From positions 1 to 45,884 of IMG/VR virus record IMGVR_UViG_3300042691_056007: a DNA stretch of 45,884 nt; one strand, given 5' to 3'. Source of the stretch: a virus. Position 1 is the first letter of the stretch, and every line of letters begins with the position of its first letter. Under the pieces are notes generated by a model that worked only from the letters and a program-made list of their open reading frames with translations, was not told where the DNA came from and did no database searches. Position numbers and translations under genes: made by a program. Of this stretch, positions 25,501-33,431 are shown piece by piece.

Positions 25501-25925
25501 AATAAGTCTTTGTAATTTCCTTTGAAGGTAAGATTGTTAAACCCTCGACCTCTATATTTGAAACCCTCACTTTTAGGTAAAGATTGGTTTATAGATTTGA
25601 AATATCTTTGTTCTGTTGAATTTCCATTTTTACCACCATACAAAAAGTCGAACCATTCTTCTGGATTGTTTTTTAAGTCACGAATTTCAGTATCAGTAAA
25701 TGAACTAAGAGATTTGTATATCGTTCTGATCTTGCTAATATCATCAACATCTCTATAATCAGATTCGGTCTTTAACTGAAATCCACTTTCTTTTGCAGTA
25801 ACAGCAAGAATACCAGCTTGCACAAACTTGTTTGTTATATTAGCTTTTTTCATGCTCTGATATAACAGTTCCAAGTTTTGTTTACTTTCAGGGGATAACA
25901 ATGGCACTAACTTAGTAAGATTCAT
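22542..25925 (-). CDS. 27: gp27-like baseplate hub with GH19-like and cysteine-peptidase-like domains
   Basis: A 1127-residue multidomain tail-tip protein. Residues 1-245 resemble GH19 chitinase/endolysin domains: E46 in TAKESGFQ, and YRGRGFNNLTFKGNY at 124-138. A Gln/Asn/Ser/Gly linker (250-415) follows. Residues 425-865 look like a gp27/VgrG-type hub (IIWYGAYQIKQSDVDFISL; later LDYFYGLNYIEIEKEL). After a second Thr/Gln/Pro linker (868-905), the C-terminal domain (917-1118) carries C936 (VNNCDATSR), H1051 (SDHFMVVVGKG) and D1068 (YYFHDVGG), matching papain-like C39-type peptidases. The hub would thus carry both a glycosidase and a peptidase. It lies 15 bases after the gp53-like gene. Confidence 0.75.
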   Translation of the reverse strand: MNLTKLVPLLSPESKQNLELLYQSMKKANITNKFVQAGILAVTAKESGFQLKTESDYRDVDDISKIRTIYKSLSSFTDTEIRDLKNNPEEWFDFLYGGKNGNSTEQRYFKSINQSLPKSEGFKYRGRGFNNLTFKGNYKDLLSFAEGNDIVKNPDLMNDGKVAAPVLMGFYNKSFKQNPKVLASWNMKDINSAKNLADAVGVIFHVTMGVSYTKEKVIDIGIKAGTWDRVNVYVREFYDWILKKENLTPDPNAFKESEVIRNNRNSQQSFTSQGGLSNQLSFPQIFGTGNQNQSSSLASQFGGVGSNIPNIPQLTGNTQSVANNPLTQVGANPLTGTVSIIGTSQSIPITEGTNIVVNQQAQGSGTFSNNVNVQGSGSQSGTVSNPAIQESQGRGESGVNEGQKSNSSASKNIITILQPKLKAREIRFNLPPQKDQQQEIALNFGKVPIIWYGAYQIKQSDVDFISLSTIDGIPTLKVTFKDTYNMMKDKAFPLDDTKISIFINTLSENLKPIHMDFKIVKFNIDGKIYDITGVIDVNQLYTKKFRSIPKKTSFNALKTIAEEVGLGFNSNIDNTDDEMTWINTGDKLHKFIQKIVDKSYKSDEAFLISYLDYFYGLNYIEIEKELNRDIKADLGIPNIGIAEILKIKDKDLVSRLFLTNDRSMETSNSYFSTYTILNMSTSIAIEEGYLTKVKFYDQLKKDFLIFDIDSITSKGDSTIILKGNPQDENFYKENANLVYKGKLDVDNMHKNYIYSTIQNDRNIIDLQKIGMEIVMGHANYNLIKFQKVHIILSNQHSTPSASHINNRLSGEWLIVDIYYMFDGKGFSQRIKLVKRELDLSPEEQQKEGTSPGTQATQNQGNRTENQNPTTTTDGQSTTVSSQSITPTPQPTPQTPVTNNGLDNLMMGESPDPRFVIGLSTNGLKNLFVYQGQVNNCDATSRLLVYKYLDKRGKGKFLDTSLKTVPSLILYAVDLNPKVEMGGYEIDLLFGGPLSYVSVTREANNSGTFTKSSDSEKAMSYMDANLRNGIPIIIGVGIPKFSSGNPDQSSDHFMVVVGKGKAGEYYFHDVGGASGVILNTLKPVQGKEWLYKSFLKWTDTVGEKTGNVYLTFVGIYPKDKSNFNRIIA

Positions 25926-25940
25926 TCGTAATTACAATTT

Positions 25941-26405
25941 TTAATCTCTACCAATTATCAATTGGTTATTTTCAATTCTTACTTGCGATGTTGGTTCACT
26001 AGCAACAGTCGGAGGTAAAGAAAAATTCTGTTCAACATATGCCTGACGACTTGTATCTTTTTTGGTGCTTTTATTTGGATTGGTTAATAGTCTGACATTC
26101 TCCTCTTCGACTTGTGTTTTCAATCTAAAATCTTCGATAGCGCTTAGAGGCGGAAATAAAAAATTATCCCCAATCATTATATTCAAAGGGTTGTCAATGT
26201 CGTTGATACTCAATAAAACATCTAATTCATCCAATGAATCATATATTTTTTTACAAACAGAATCAATTCTCATGAATTCACCCTCTTCAGCAATATGATT
26301 CTTAAATGGAATGTCTACCCTAAACTTAAATGTTGGGGTAAATAAATTATATAAATTATCTTGCTTCGTATCTCTGAATATGGTATCAATGTCGTATATT
26401 TTCAT
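25941..26405 (-). CDS. 53: gp53-like baseplate wedge protein
   Basis: A 154-residue protein with a LysM-like core as in T4 gp53 relatives: EGEFMRIDSVCKKIYDSLDE, then LLSINDIDNPLNIMIGDNFLFPP (about 42-88). The N-terminus MKIYDIDTIFRD and the C-terminal tail (about 105-154) are less conserved-looking. gp53 joins the wedges to the hub during baseplate assembly. It lies 18 bases downstream of the gp48/54-like gene and 15 bases upstream of the hub gene, a consistent baseplate operon. Confidence 0.7.
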   Translation of the reverse strand: MKIYDIDTIFRDTKQDNLYNLFTPTFKFRVDIPFKNHIAEEGEFMRIDSVCKKIYDSLDELDVLLSINDIDNPLNIMIGDNFLFPPLSAIEDFRLKTQVEEENVRLLTNPNKSTKKDTSRQAYVEQNFSLPPTVASEPTSQVRIENNQLIIGRD

Positions 26406-26423
26406 AAAATAAAAATTATTTTT

Positions 26424-28466
26424 TTATCTTCTCCTTCTCGCCTCACTTCTTCTTTTTGTATATTCCGCTCTAACATAGTCTAACGCTCTATTCTGAGCCT
26501 TTAACCCATTAGCAAACTTAGATTTAGCTTTAGAAACACCATCTACAAATATTTCATATTCATTTTCAACTTCTGTTCTTTGAACTTCCCAAGATATAGG
26601 TGGAACATTGTCAGTCGTTCCAGATTTCTTCTGGTCTGAAGTCTGACCGACTTGTAGAACACCATTACTATCAAGACCTGGTGTCCACTGAACTTGAGCC
26701 TGAGGCGGTGTCGATGGTGTTGCACCTCCAGCTGTTGAAGCTGTTCCAGTTGTTTGAACATTGACTCCCTCTGGACCTGGTGTTCCAGCTGATTGATTTG
26801 ATAAATTATTAGAACCAGTATTACCAACTGATGGGTTTGTATTATCTTGATTTTGATTGGGTAACGCTTGTGGAATGTCATATAATAAGTAGTCAGTTTG
26901 TTGTGTGTCACCGGACCAAGGTAATATATATGGGTCATTCAAATCTTGTACAATAATAGGTGTAACTGGATATGAGGACGCACTAGATGAAACATATAAA
27001 CTATCAATATCAGAACTTGTTGCGAACTTAGCATCAGGTGATTCAACAAACGATTTCTCTAATCTTACATAACTTCTACCTTTACCAGTATTTAATCTGT
27101 TGAAAATTTCCTGAGCACCTAAATTTCTACCACTCGTAAAATTCAAATCTAATTTTATAGAAGATGGAAGATCGTTAAATGCCAAAACCTTACCTAATGT
27201 TAAGGTAACATCCGTACATAACATATCACCAGAACTAAAAACTGGTTTTCTTGGATTTCCAATTGTTATGTGCCAAGGTGTTGATGGGCTACCGGTTAAA
27301 GCATTTGCAATACCCATTAATCTAATTTTATATTTACTCACTACATGACCAATTGTAGAAGCAAAAGCTACTTTCAAAAAATTAGCTATCGCGTCTGCGG
27401 AAAAAGTATCCTGCACATCTTGTGCTTCAGCATTTATCAATAAGTTGGCAAACTTTAAAGCTAAATCAGAAATCGCACTAAGAAGTGAAGAGACAAACCC
27501 AGATAGAGCTTTGAATATAGCTCCTATATTTCCACTTATCAAGTCACGTATTATACCCGTAACACCTGATCCAAATGCTGAACTATACTTGAATGCTGAA
27601 TCAGAAGTACCAAAGGTAAGTGCGTTTTGAATTATATCCATATAAACAAGTGTTGGATCAACCCCATTTATAAACTTTTGTTCATATTCAACAGTCATTT
27701 TGACACTGAATTTAGCCGCCAGACCAGAGTCACCAGAGCTAAAATCAATTGTTTTTCTACGCATAGCCTCAGCTATAATGTTTGGGTTACCAAGTGGTGA
27801 ATTACCTATACCAGCATCTGTTAATCCCATTCTTTTCTTAACCTCATATTGAAGACCCTCTGAAAAACCTGGTAGAGGTATTATATCGAAAGCTCTTTTC
27901 GCTAAACTACCTAAACCGGAACCTTGATCTTGAGATGCCTTTACATCTTCACCTATATCATTTAAAACCTTTTCAAAATCAGCTTCTGCTGCAGTCCACT
28001 CTTCATTATATTTGACTGATAGAAAATCTTCTTCCTCAGATACCCAAGATATCAGAGTCGCTAAAGGTGATGATTTAATTGCTGTTAAATCGTTACCGAC
28101 GCCACCACTGAATCTTCTAGCTATTATTATCCTATTGTTAGGATAAACACCAACATTTTTCAAGTAAGCAAAATCCGCGAAATCAAGTTTCATACTCGAA
28201 AAATCTTTACAATAATTAATGATTCCAGATATTGATAAGTCATACAATTCATCTTTATGAACATCAGCTGCCCCAGAAATACCAGTTACATTACCACTTT
28301 CGGGATCAACACCCTTCGGAAATGGAGAAAACTGACCGACACCATTGCTGAATAAAGACCTAATACCACGACCACTTAAAACTCTGTAAGTTCGATTAGT
28401 CCCGGATACAGACGGAATACCAACATCATTGGGTGATAAATTTGTTAAATTTAGTGGTGAAGCCAT
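26424..28466 (-). CDS. Baseplate tube-junction protein (gp48/gp54-like)
   Basis: A 680-residue structural protein, first in the minus-strand baseplate unit. The segment STPWHITIGNPRKPVFSSGD (about 398-417), followed by TLTLGKVLAFNDLPSSIKLD and SGRNLGAQEIFNRLNTG, has the look of T4-type baseplate/tube junction proteins. A hydrophobic Ala/Leu/Ile region (about 300-350, SAFGSGVTGIIRDLISG onward) may form an amphipathic or tape-like segment. The C-terminal third is low-complexity Gln/Asn/Thr/Pro, ending in Arg-rich RRSEARRRR. T4 gp48 and gp54 are about half this size, so a fusion or added domains are likely. The identity is moderately supported. Confidence 0.6.
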   Translation of the reverse strand: MASPLNLTNLSPNDVGIPSVSGTNRTYRVLSGRGIRSLFSNGVGQFSPFPKGVDPESGNVTGISGAADVHKDELYDLSISGIINYCKDFSSMKLDFADFAYLKNVGVYPNNRIIIARRFSGGVGNDLTAIKSSPLATLISWVSEEEDFLSVKYNEEWTAAEADFEKVLNDIGEDVKASQDQGSGLGSLAKRAFDIIPLPGFSEGLQYEVKKRMGLTDAGIGNSPLGNPNIIAEAMRRKTIDFSSGDSGLAAKFSVKMTVEYEQKFINGVDPTLVYMDIIQNALTFGTSDSAFKYSSAFGSGVTGIIRDLISGNIGAIFKALSGFVSSLLSAISDLALKFANLLINAEAQDVQDTFSADAIANFLKVAFASTIGHVVSKYKIRLMGIANALTGSPSTPWHITIGNPRKPVFSSGDMLCTDVTLTLGKVLAFNDLPSSIKLDLNFTSGRNLGAQEIFNRLNTGKGRSYVRLEKSFVESPDAKFATSSDIDSLYVSSSASSYPVTPIIVQDLNDPYILPWSGDTQQTDYLLYDIPQALPNQNQDNTNPSVGNTGSNNLSNQSAGTPGPEGVNVQTTGTASTAGGATPSTPPQAQVQWTPGLDSNGVLQVGQTSDQKKSGTTDNVPPISWEVQRTEVENEYEIFVDGVSKAKSKFANGLKAQNRALDYVRAEYTKRRSEARRRR

Positions 28467-28489
28467 TTAAAAAAAATAATTTTATATAA

Positions 28490-28500
28490 TTATATATAAA
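28490..28500 (-). promoter_or_regulatory. Candidate promoter for the baseplate operon
   Basis: TTTATATATAA on the minus strand, 23 bases before the start at 28466. It is a variant of the recurrent element and would drive 28466 to 22542. Confidence 0.4.
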
Positions 28501-28519
28501 ACTAAATCATCTTCATAGA

Positions 28520-28912
28520 TTAATAATCTCTGATTATCTGTGATGCCGAGAACTTTGATAAATTCGAAAGAACATCACCTAAAATATCTGAATTCTTTCT
28601 AAATTCATTATAAAAAATAAGAACATTGAAATTATTTTCCTCACCGAGAATTTTTCTCATATTTAGAAGTTTTTCAATAGAAAACTCCATTTCGAAATCT
28701 GGTATATAATAGACATCTTTACCCTTTTCAATTGCCTGTTGAATTTTTTGATAAACTATTATTTTTAGATATGTTTTCTCTTTATCAAAAGAAATTTCTT
28801 CCTCTTCAATAATTTTTTTAATATCAATAATATATTTATTCCTGATCTTATTAACTTTGATATACTTATCAAGTTTTTTCCGAGTTTTCACATAGACACA
28901 AAAGAAATCCAT
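28520..28912 (-). CDS. Hypothetical protein
   Basis: A 130-residue, Lys/Ile-rich alpha/beta protein (MDFFCVYVKTRKKLDKYIKV; KGKDVYYIPDFEMEFSIEKL; NNFNVLIFYNEFRK). The alternation of strands and helices suggests a small Rossmann-like fold similar to nucleotide-binding proteins, but no P-loop is present. It stands between the baseplate operon promoter and the DHH gene terminator. The function is unknown. Confidence 0.7.
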   Translation of the reverse strand: MDFFCVYVKTRKKLDKYIKVNKIRNKYIIDIKKIIEEEEISFDKEKTYLKIIVYQKIQQAIEKGKDVYYIPDFEMEFSIEKLLNMRKILGEENNFNVLIFYNEFRKNSDILGDVLSNLSKFSASQIIRDY

Positions 28913-28994
28913 TCACATAATTAAATCTTTTCATAATTACTTACGATATAGATATATTTATTTAATTTATCCTTTCCTCCTACACAAAAAAGTT

Positions 28995-29023
28995 AAAATC
29001 CATAGAAATTTTCTATGGATTTT
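28995..29023 (-). terminator. Rho-independent terminator after the DHH gene
   Basis: A 13-bp perfect stem AAAATCCATAGAA / TTCTATGGATTTT with a 3-base loop and a T-rich tail on the minus strand, starting 4 bases after the stop at 29028. Confidence 0.88.
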
Positions 29024-29027
29024 GAAT

Positions 29028-30566
29028 TTAATACTTGAATTTACCAAAATTAACAACTCTCTCAGGGATAATTACATTCCCATACTTATCAATTTTAGTA
29101 ACTCTTTCTGTTGGAATAACTTTATAATCAGGATCTGGCTCCTTAGGCGTACCCTCAGACCTCTCACCCCATTTCAAATCTATATCAAATTTTACTCCAG
29201 ACAAGTCAGAAATAATTTTATTTTTGAACATGTCAATAAATCTAACACCACTATATTTACCTACTTTACACTCACCAAATATATTCGAGATACTTCCTAT
29301 ACCACCGTGACCACCAGAAACAGTGATTTCATCTTGTCCAATTGTAGTATCCGGATCATAATAATCCAAGTGAGCTCTAAAATTATTCAATAGACTTGTC
29401 ATATACGCACCCAAATCATTCACCTCTGTACCATCTTTTAGTTTAGGCAAAGATTCGATCTGAGACATCGGCTTATAAGAACAAATCTGAAGTGTTCCAC
29501 CATATTGCAAAAGTATGAAATCAGGTTCAGACTCAATGATGCCATCCATAAAATCCTTTTCAATTATAGATCTCGCTCTTAAAGCATTAGCCCAAGTTCC
29601 AGTTGGAACAAAAGCCAATTTACCAATGATTTGATAACCAGAACCAGATAAATCAATTTTATATCCTGACTTGAAATCAGTCAAAAATTCAGTCATCGAT
29701 TGATAGATTTTTTTAGAGTCCGTCTTAGTTCCTCTCGTCATTCGTTGCATCTTAGCCAATCTTTCTTGTGCATCTGTTTTGAAATCAGTAATAACACCAG
29801 TTTTCGGTCCTCTCTTAGGTATGTTATGATAAGGAGATACTCTACTCATCACATTGTAAACACTGTAAATAGAAACATCCTTACAATTTTCTATTACAGA
29901 GATAATTGTCTTTGTATCAGATCTTTTCAAAAATTGATTAAAAGCTGCCGCAAACTCTAAACGACCTTGAAGAGAAATTTTACCAGCTTCTTTTTTGGCG
30001 ATAGCTTCTTTTGCAACCTCAACTATTTCAGATAAATCGAAATTCAAAAGTCTTTGCCAGGTAACTTTATATTGATCATATTTCGCAGCATCAACCATAT
30101 CAATGGCATTAGTTTTTAATTCATCTTGTGGCAGACCCAAAGCAATCAAAACAGCTTCATATGCCGATGCGGTGTGTAATTTCTTAACAGGTGAATTTTT
30201 ATATTTTTCCTTTTGTTCCGGAGTGAAATCACCGTGATGATCTAAATAGTAATCAACCAATTCATCCCTTTCGTCTCCAGGCATATTCGCAAAATCTAAA
30301 ACTACATTTATTAGTGTAGGATCTAATGTCGTATATTTCCAACCATCTGAATAATTTAAGATTCCATATTTAACAATATTGAAACCTCTACTGATAAGCC
30401 AATTTTTCATTTCGATCGCACTAAAAATACCATCTAGGTCATCGTGAGTATAAAGAGCGACATCCTTACCACTTTTTCCCTTTCTTTTCCAATATTCGAT
30501 ATCAACTGGCATTCTAGCGGCACCTTCTGTTATCAATTCGAATCTATTAAATTTCTTAATTCTCAT
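29028..30566 (-). CDS. DHH/DHHA1-family phosphoesterase
   Basis: A 512-residue predicted phosphodiesterase. Metal-binding motifs are in order: H41-D42-D43-x-D45 (THDDLDGIF), D91 (VVLDFANMPG), D109-H110-H111 (YYLDHHGDF) and D156/D159 (AIDMVDAAKYD). A DHHA1-type substrate loop follows at 418-424 (SGGHGGIG). This is the layout of nanoRNases and cyclic-dinucleotide phosphodiesterases (NrnA, GdpP), so the substrate may be short oligonucleotides or cyclic nucleotides. A 200-residue helical insertion (about 170-330) lies between the domains. The N-terminus MRIKKFNRFELITEGAAR resembles a capsid-targeting peptide with a possible ITE/G cut site. It is the second gene of a two-gene unit with the amidoligase-like gene. 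Confidence 0.85.
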   Translation of the reverse strand: MRIKKFNRFELITEGAARMPVDIEYWKRKGKSGKDVALYTHDDLDGIFSAIEMKNWLISRGFNIVKYGILNYSDGWKYTTLDPTLINVVLDFANMPGDERDELVDYYLDHHGDFTPEQKEKYKNSPVKKLHTASAYEAVLIALGLPQDELKTNAIDMVDAAKYDQYKVTWQRLLNFDLSEIVEVAKEAIAKKEAGKISLQGRLEFAAAFNQFLKRSDTKTIISVIENCKDVSIYSVYNVMSRVSPYHNIPKRGPKTGVITDFKTDAQERLAKMQRMTRGTKTDSKKIYQSMTEFLTDFKSGYKIDLSGSGYQIIGKLAFVPTGTWANALRARSIIEKDFMDGIIESEPDFILLQYGGTLQICSYKPMSQIESLPKLKDGTEVNDLGAYMTSLLNNFRAHLDYYDPDTTIGQDEITVSGGHGGIGSISNIFGECKVGKYSGVRFIDMFKNKIISDLSGVKFDIDLKWGERSEGTPKEPDPDYKVIPTERVTKIDKYGNVIIPERVVNFGKFKY

Positions 30567-30578
30567 CTTATAGTTTAA

Positions 30579-31967
30579 TTATTTTTTGAAAACTTTCATA
30601 ACACCCTTATCATTCTTGAAATCATAAGAGTCATCATCAAAACTTGTATCAAAGAAGTTGTCAGAATCTCTAACAACCTTTGTTTCAGAACTTATGTTAG
30701 CATAAGGCCCCAATTTACCACTTCTAAACACACCACCAATCATATCACAATTTAAATAACCATTCATAAAGAAACAATCCTTTATTTCAGATGCCTCAAC
30801 TCCAGTATTCAAAAGTTTTGTTTTAGAAACTCTTGAACCGTGAACCTTTGATTTAATAATCTGACAATTTTGTATCTCACAATTTACAAAATGACAATCA
30901 TCAAAAATGCCATCTACAATATTACAGTTTATGAAATCAAAATCTTTTACATTTTGGGTTAGCTTCACTTGGGCATCAATTATTTCAAACTTCTGAAGAG
31001 CAGTTACATAATTTATTATACAATCTTTCAACGAATCAGTAGAATCAATGATTGTGTGTAACTTACCGAATATTTTGGGGTAGTAAGCATTCACAACATC
31101 ATAGTCACCGACCTGATCGACTTGAATTGCAATCGTTGGAAAATCAGTAAGAAAATTGTTATATTTAGAAAAGTTTTTGAAATTACTTATATTCATTTTG
31201 AGATACGTCTCTAGATCTCTTATATTTTTGTTTGTAAAAGTTCCATCTATCGATTCCCAAACATCAAGAATAAATCTATCCATAAAATACAATATTTGAC
31301 CAATATTCTTTTCATAATCAGCTCCACCGATGTATCTGTACTCTAATCTTTGACTTTCTCTTGGATTATTTATGTGTAAAAAATTAATACCATAGTATTT
31401 ATCATCAGGCAATCTAAGAGTGTTTTTTATGGAATCGACAGCAACACTATTATAATCATATTCTTTGAATGGAATGACTTTCTTGATAGTTTTAGCATAA
31501 ACATTACCCTTTCTTGAAGGATAAACTCTGTAAATTTCATCTTCGTCAGTTGATAAAATTAACTTCAAAACATTTAGATTATTCAGATTTTTATCACAAC
31601 CTTCTGAAAAGGAAATGTTAAAATGAATAGCACACTTTTCTGTTGTATATCCATAATCCTGTATAAACTTGAGTATTTTTATCAAATAATGTCTTGCTGT
31701 AAAATATTCTAAAGGCCCGGTGATCAACTCAACACCATTAGACCCAAGTGATAAATCAGGTTCTATTTTGAAGTTCTCTGCGTCTGGTTTAAAATCAGAG
31801 TGATACTTTCTGAAACCATGAACTTGCACTGGTTCCAAATATTGATTAAGCAATTCTAAAGTTTTATAATAGGATAGGTCGGTCATGTATAACTCGAATT
31901 CAAAACCGATTCTTGCCCACTTTAAAAAATTAGAACTGTTTATAAATGCTTCTGAATATTTCTTCAT
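30579..31967 (-). CDS. Amidoligase-like enzyme with C-terminal pentapeptide-like beta-helix
   Basis: A 462-residue protein. Residues 18-215 show COOH-NH2 ligase (amidoligase) landmarks: GFEFE (21-25), EPDLS (69-73) with E80, H115-x-N117 (IHFNIS), and R207-E209-R211 (RLEYRYIGG). Such enzymes use ATP to form amide or peptide bonds. Residues 342-420 form about 15 five-residue steps (FDFINCNIVDGIFDDCHFVN) typical of a right-handed pentapeptide beta-helix. The C-terminal tail is acidic (DTSFDDDSYDF). The N-terminus MKKYSEAFINSSNF resembles the cargo-like leader. It lies 12 bases upstream of the DHH gene, so the two are co-transcribed. The fusion is unusual; the substrate is unknown. Confidence 0.75.
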   Translation of the reverse strand: MKKYSEAFINSSNFLKWARIGFEFELYMTDLSYYKTLELLNQYLEPVQVHGFRKYHSDFKPDAENFKIEPDLSLGSNGVELITGPLEYFTARHYLIKILKFIQDYGYTTEKCAIHFNISFSEGCDKNLNNLNVLKLILSTDEDEIYRVYPSRKGNVYAKTIKKVIPFKEYDYNSVAVDSIKNTLRLPDDKYYGINFLHINNPRESQRLEYRYIGGADYEKNIGQILYFMDRFILDVWESIDGTFTNKNIRDLETYLKMNISNFKNFSKYNNFLTDFPTIAIQVDQVGDYDVVNAYYPKIFGKLHTIIDSTDSLKDCIINYVTALQKFEIIDAQVKLTQNVKDFDFINCNIVDGIFDDCHFVNCEIQNCQIIKSKVHGSRVSKTKLLNTGVEASEIKDCFFMNGYLNCDMIGGVFRSGKLGPYANISSETKVVRDSDNFFDTSFDDDSYDFKNDKGVMKVFKK

Positions 31968-31972
31968 ATTTC

Positions 31973-31983
31973 TTATATATTAA
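31973..31983 (-). promoter_or_regulatory. Candidate promoter element TTAATATATAA
   Basis: A perfect minus-strand copy, 5 bases before the amidoligase-like ATG. It would drive the amidoligase-DHH unit. Confidence 0.55.
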
Positions 31984-32055
31984 ATTTCAATTCCAAAACT
32001 TAATAACTTTATAAACTTTCATAAAAAAATTACTATATAGAACAAAAAATTATTT

Positions 32056-32967
32056 ATGGTACTTACACTTGATATAATTAGGGAAAATCTCAATATTCTT
32101 GAAAGATCAAAAGAAGTCTTCAAAATTCTTGATGATTATCAGAAAACACTTAAATCATTAAGAACTAACTCAGATTCTGAATTACTTTCAAAAGAAAACG
32201 TGCTAAGCAGAGAAATCCAAAGATATGGATTGCACCATTACGCAGATTTTATAAAGTTCATAAATAAAACAGAATCTATCGGACAAAAAGTAATCTATGA
32301 GGAAAAAATAAAAACTAAATCATTCCAAAAAATTTTAGAAGACAATGCTATCGATGAATCTGCCAAAAAGACTTTAAGAAATAAAACAGTTAGGTCAATG
32401 CCTATATTCATGAATTCAGAAAAATGGCTAAAACTTCACGGATATCAAGGGAATAGAGGTAGATTAAGATTAAGTGATAATCTTTCAAAATCCGAGTCTA
32501 TAATTGCCAATTTCTTACAACAACAAGAAATTGATCTGGATCATTTAGCTTATTCAAGGGTAAATAGATTCTACACAAGTTTGATTCCAGAACCAGATTT
32601 AACAATTCTTGAAGAAATGAAACGCACTCAATTCGTCATTGACTTTCTAATCGATAAAATAACCGAATCTGGAACAGACTTTAGGAAACTCAATTCAAGA
32701 GCACTCATTGATAATCTCTCAGAAGAATTCAAAAAAAGAGTTTTAGCAATTGACAATAATGAAACCGTAAAATGTGTTGCAAAACCGGATGTGTACGGAG
32801 TGAGTATAGGAACTATCTACAAAGTAATTGATAAAAGCCTTGATTATGCTGGAAATTTAAGAATACTTATACAAAATGATCACGGAACAAATGTAAACTG
32901 TAGTTTCAAATTTTTTGAAACTTTAAACTCACTCAGAAGCAATATGTTGAAGGATTTATTCGATTAA
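32056..32967 (+). CDS. Hypothetical helical protein
   Basis: A 303-residue, mainly helical protein of unknown function with conserved-looking Tyr/His segments (IQRYGLHHYADFIKFINKTE; HGYQGNRGRLRLSD). The C-terminal 50 residues are beta-rich (VYGVSIGTIYKVIDK), like a small SH3 or KOW barrel. It is a lone + strand gene among minus-strand genes, with a variant TTACTATATAG element 15 bases upstream. Its stop overlaps the convergent gene at 32964 by four bases. Confidence 0.78.
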   Translation: MVLTLDIIRENLNILERSKEVFKILDDYQKTLKSLRTNSDSELLSKENVLSREIQRYGLHHYADFIKFINKTESIGQKVIYEEKIKTKSFQKILEDNAIDESAKKTLRNKTVRSMPIFMNSEKWLKLHGYQGNRGRLRLSDNLSKSESIIANFLQQQEIDLDHLAYSRVNRFYTSLIPEPDLTILEEMKRTQFVIDFLIDKITESGTDFRKLNSRALIDNLSEEFKKRVLAIDNNETVKCVAKPDVYGVSIGTIYKVIDKSLDYAGNLRILIQNDHGTNVNCSFKFFETLNSLRSNMLKDLFD

Positions 32968-33431
32968 TTTATTTTAATCAATTTAAGTGGTGAATTTTGA
33001 AGAATATGGCAAAATTCTCCATTTTTAATAATTGTTGCCGAGTCAAAATTACCTAAAATAAAATCACAGGAATCAAATTCGAATATTAGCTTATCTGTGA
33101 ATAAATTCGAGTCTTTTAAGTTTTTGTAAAAGTTTTTTGGACTAAGAATCCAAGAAAAATTCTCAGATTCTTTTGAAATAAATTTTATTAGATGATTTGT
33201 ATCCCTTTTAGAAAAGAATTTTTCGAAAAAATTTCTTTTAAAAAAATTGTATTTACTTTCTATTTTTTGAAAATCTTCCAAAAACGAAATTGATGACTCT
33301 CTCTGCAATTTGTACTGTTTTTTATCGACCTTTGTTTCTATTCTTTCACCTCTTTTAACAGTCTTGAATATTTCGATTTCACCTTCGAAATTATCAACTT
33401 TAACCTCTTCAAATATCAAATTCAAATTCAT
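32964..33431 (-). CDS. Hypothetical protein
   Basis: A 155-residue, Phe- and Lys-rich protein (KYNFFKRNFFEKFFSKRD), with beta-like ends and no recognised motif. The ATG overlaps the preceding gene's TGA (ATGA at 33428-33431), so it is translationally coupled to the gene at 33428-34012 and probably shares its function. Confidence 0.75.
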   Translation of the reverse strand: MNLNLIFEEVKVDNFEGEIEIFKTVKRGERIETKVDKKQYKLQRESSISFLEDFQKIESKYNFFKRNFFEKFFSKRDTNHLIKFISKESENFSWILSPKNFYKNLKDSNLFTDKLIFEFDSCDFILGNFDSATIIKNGEFCHILQNSPLKLIKIN

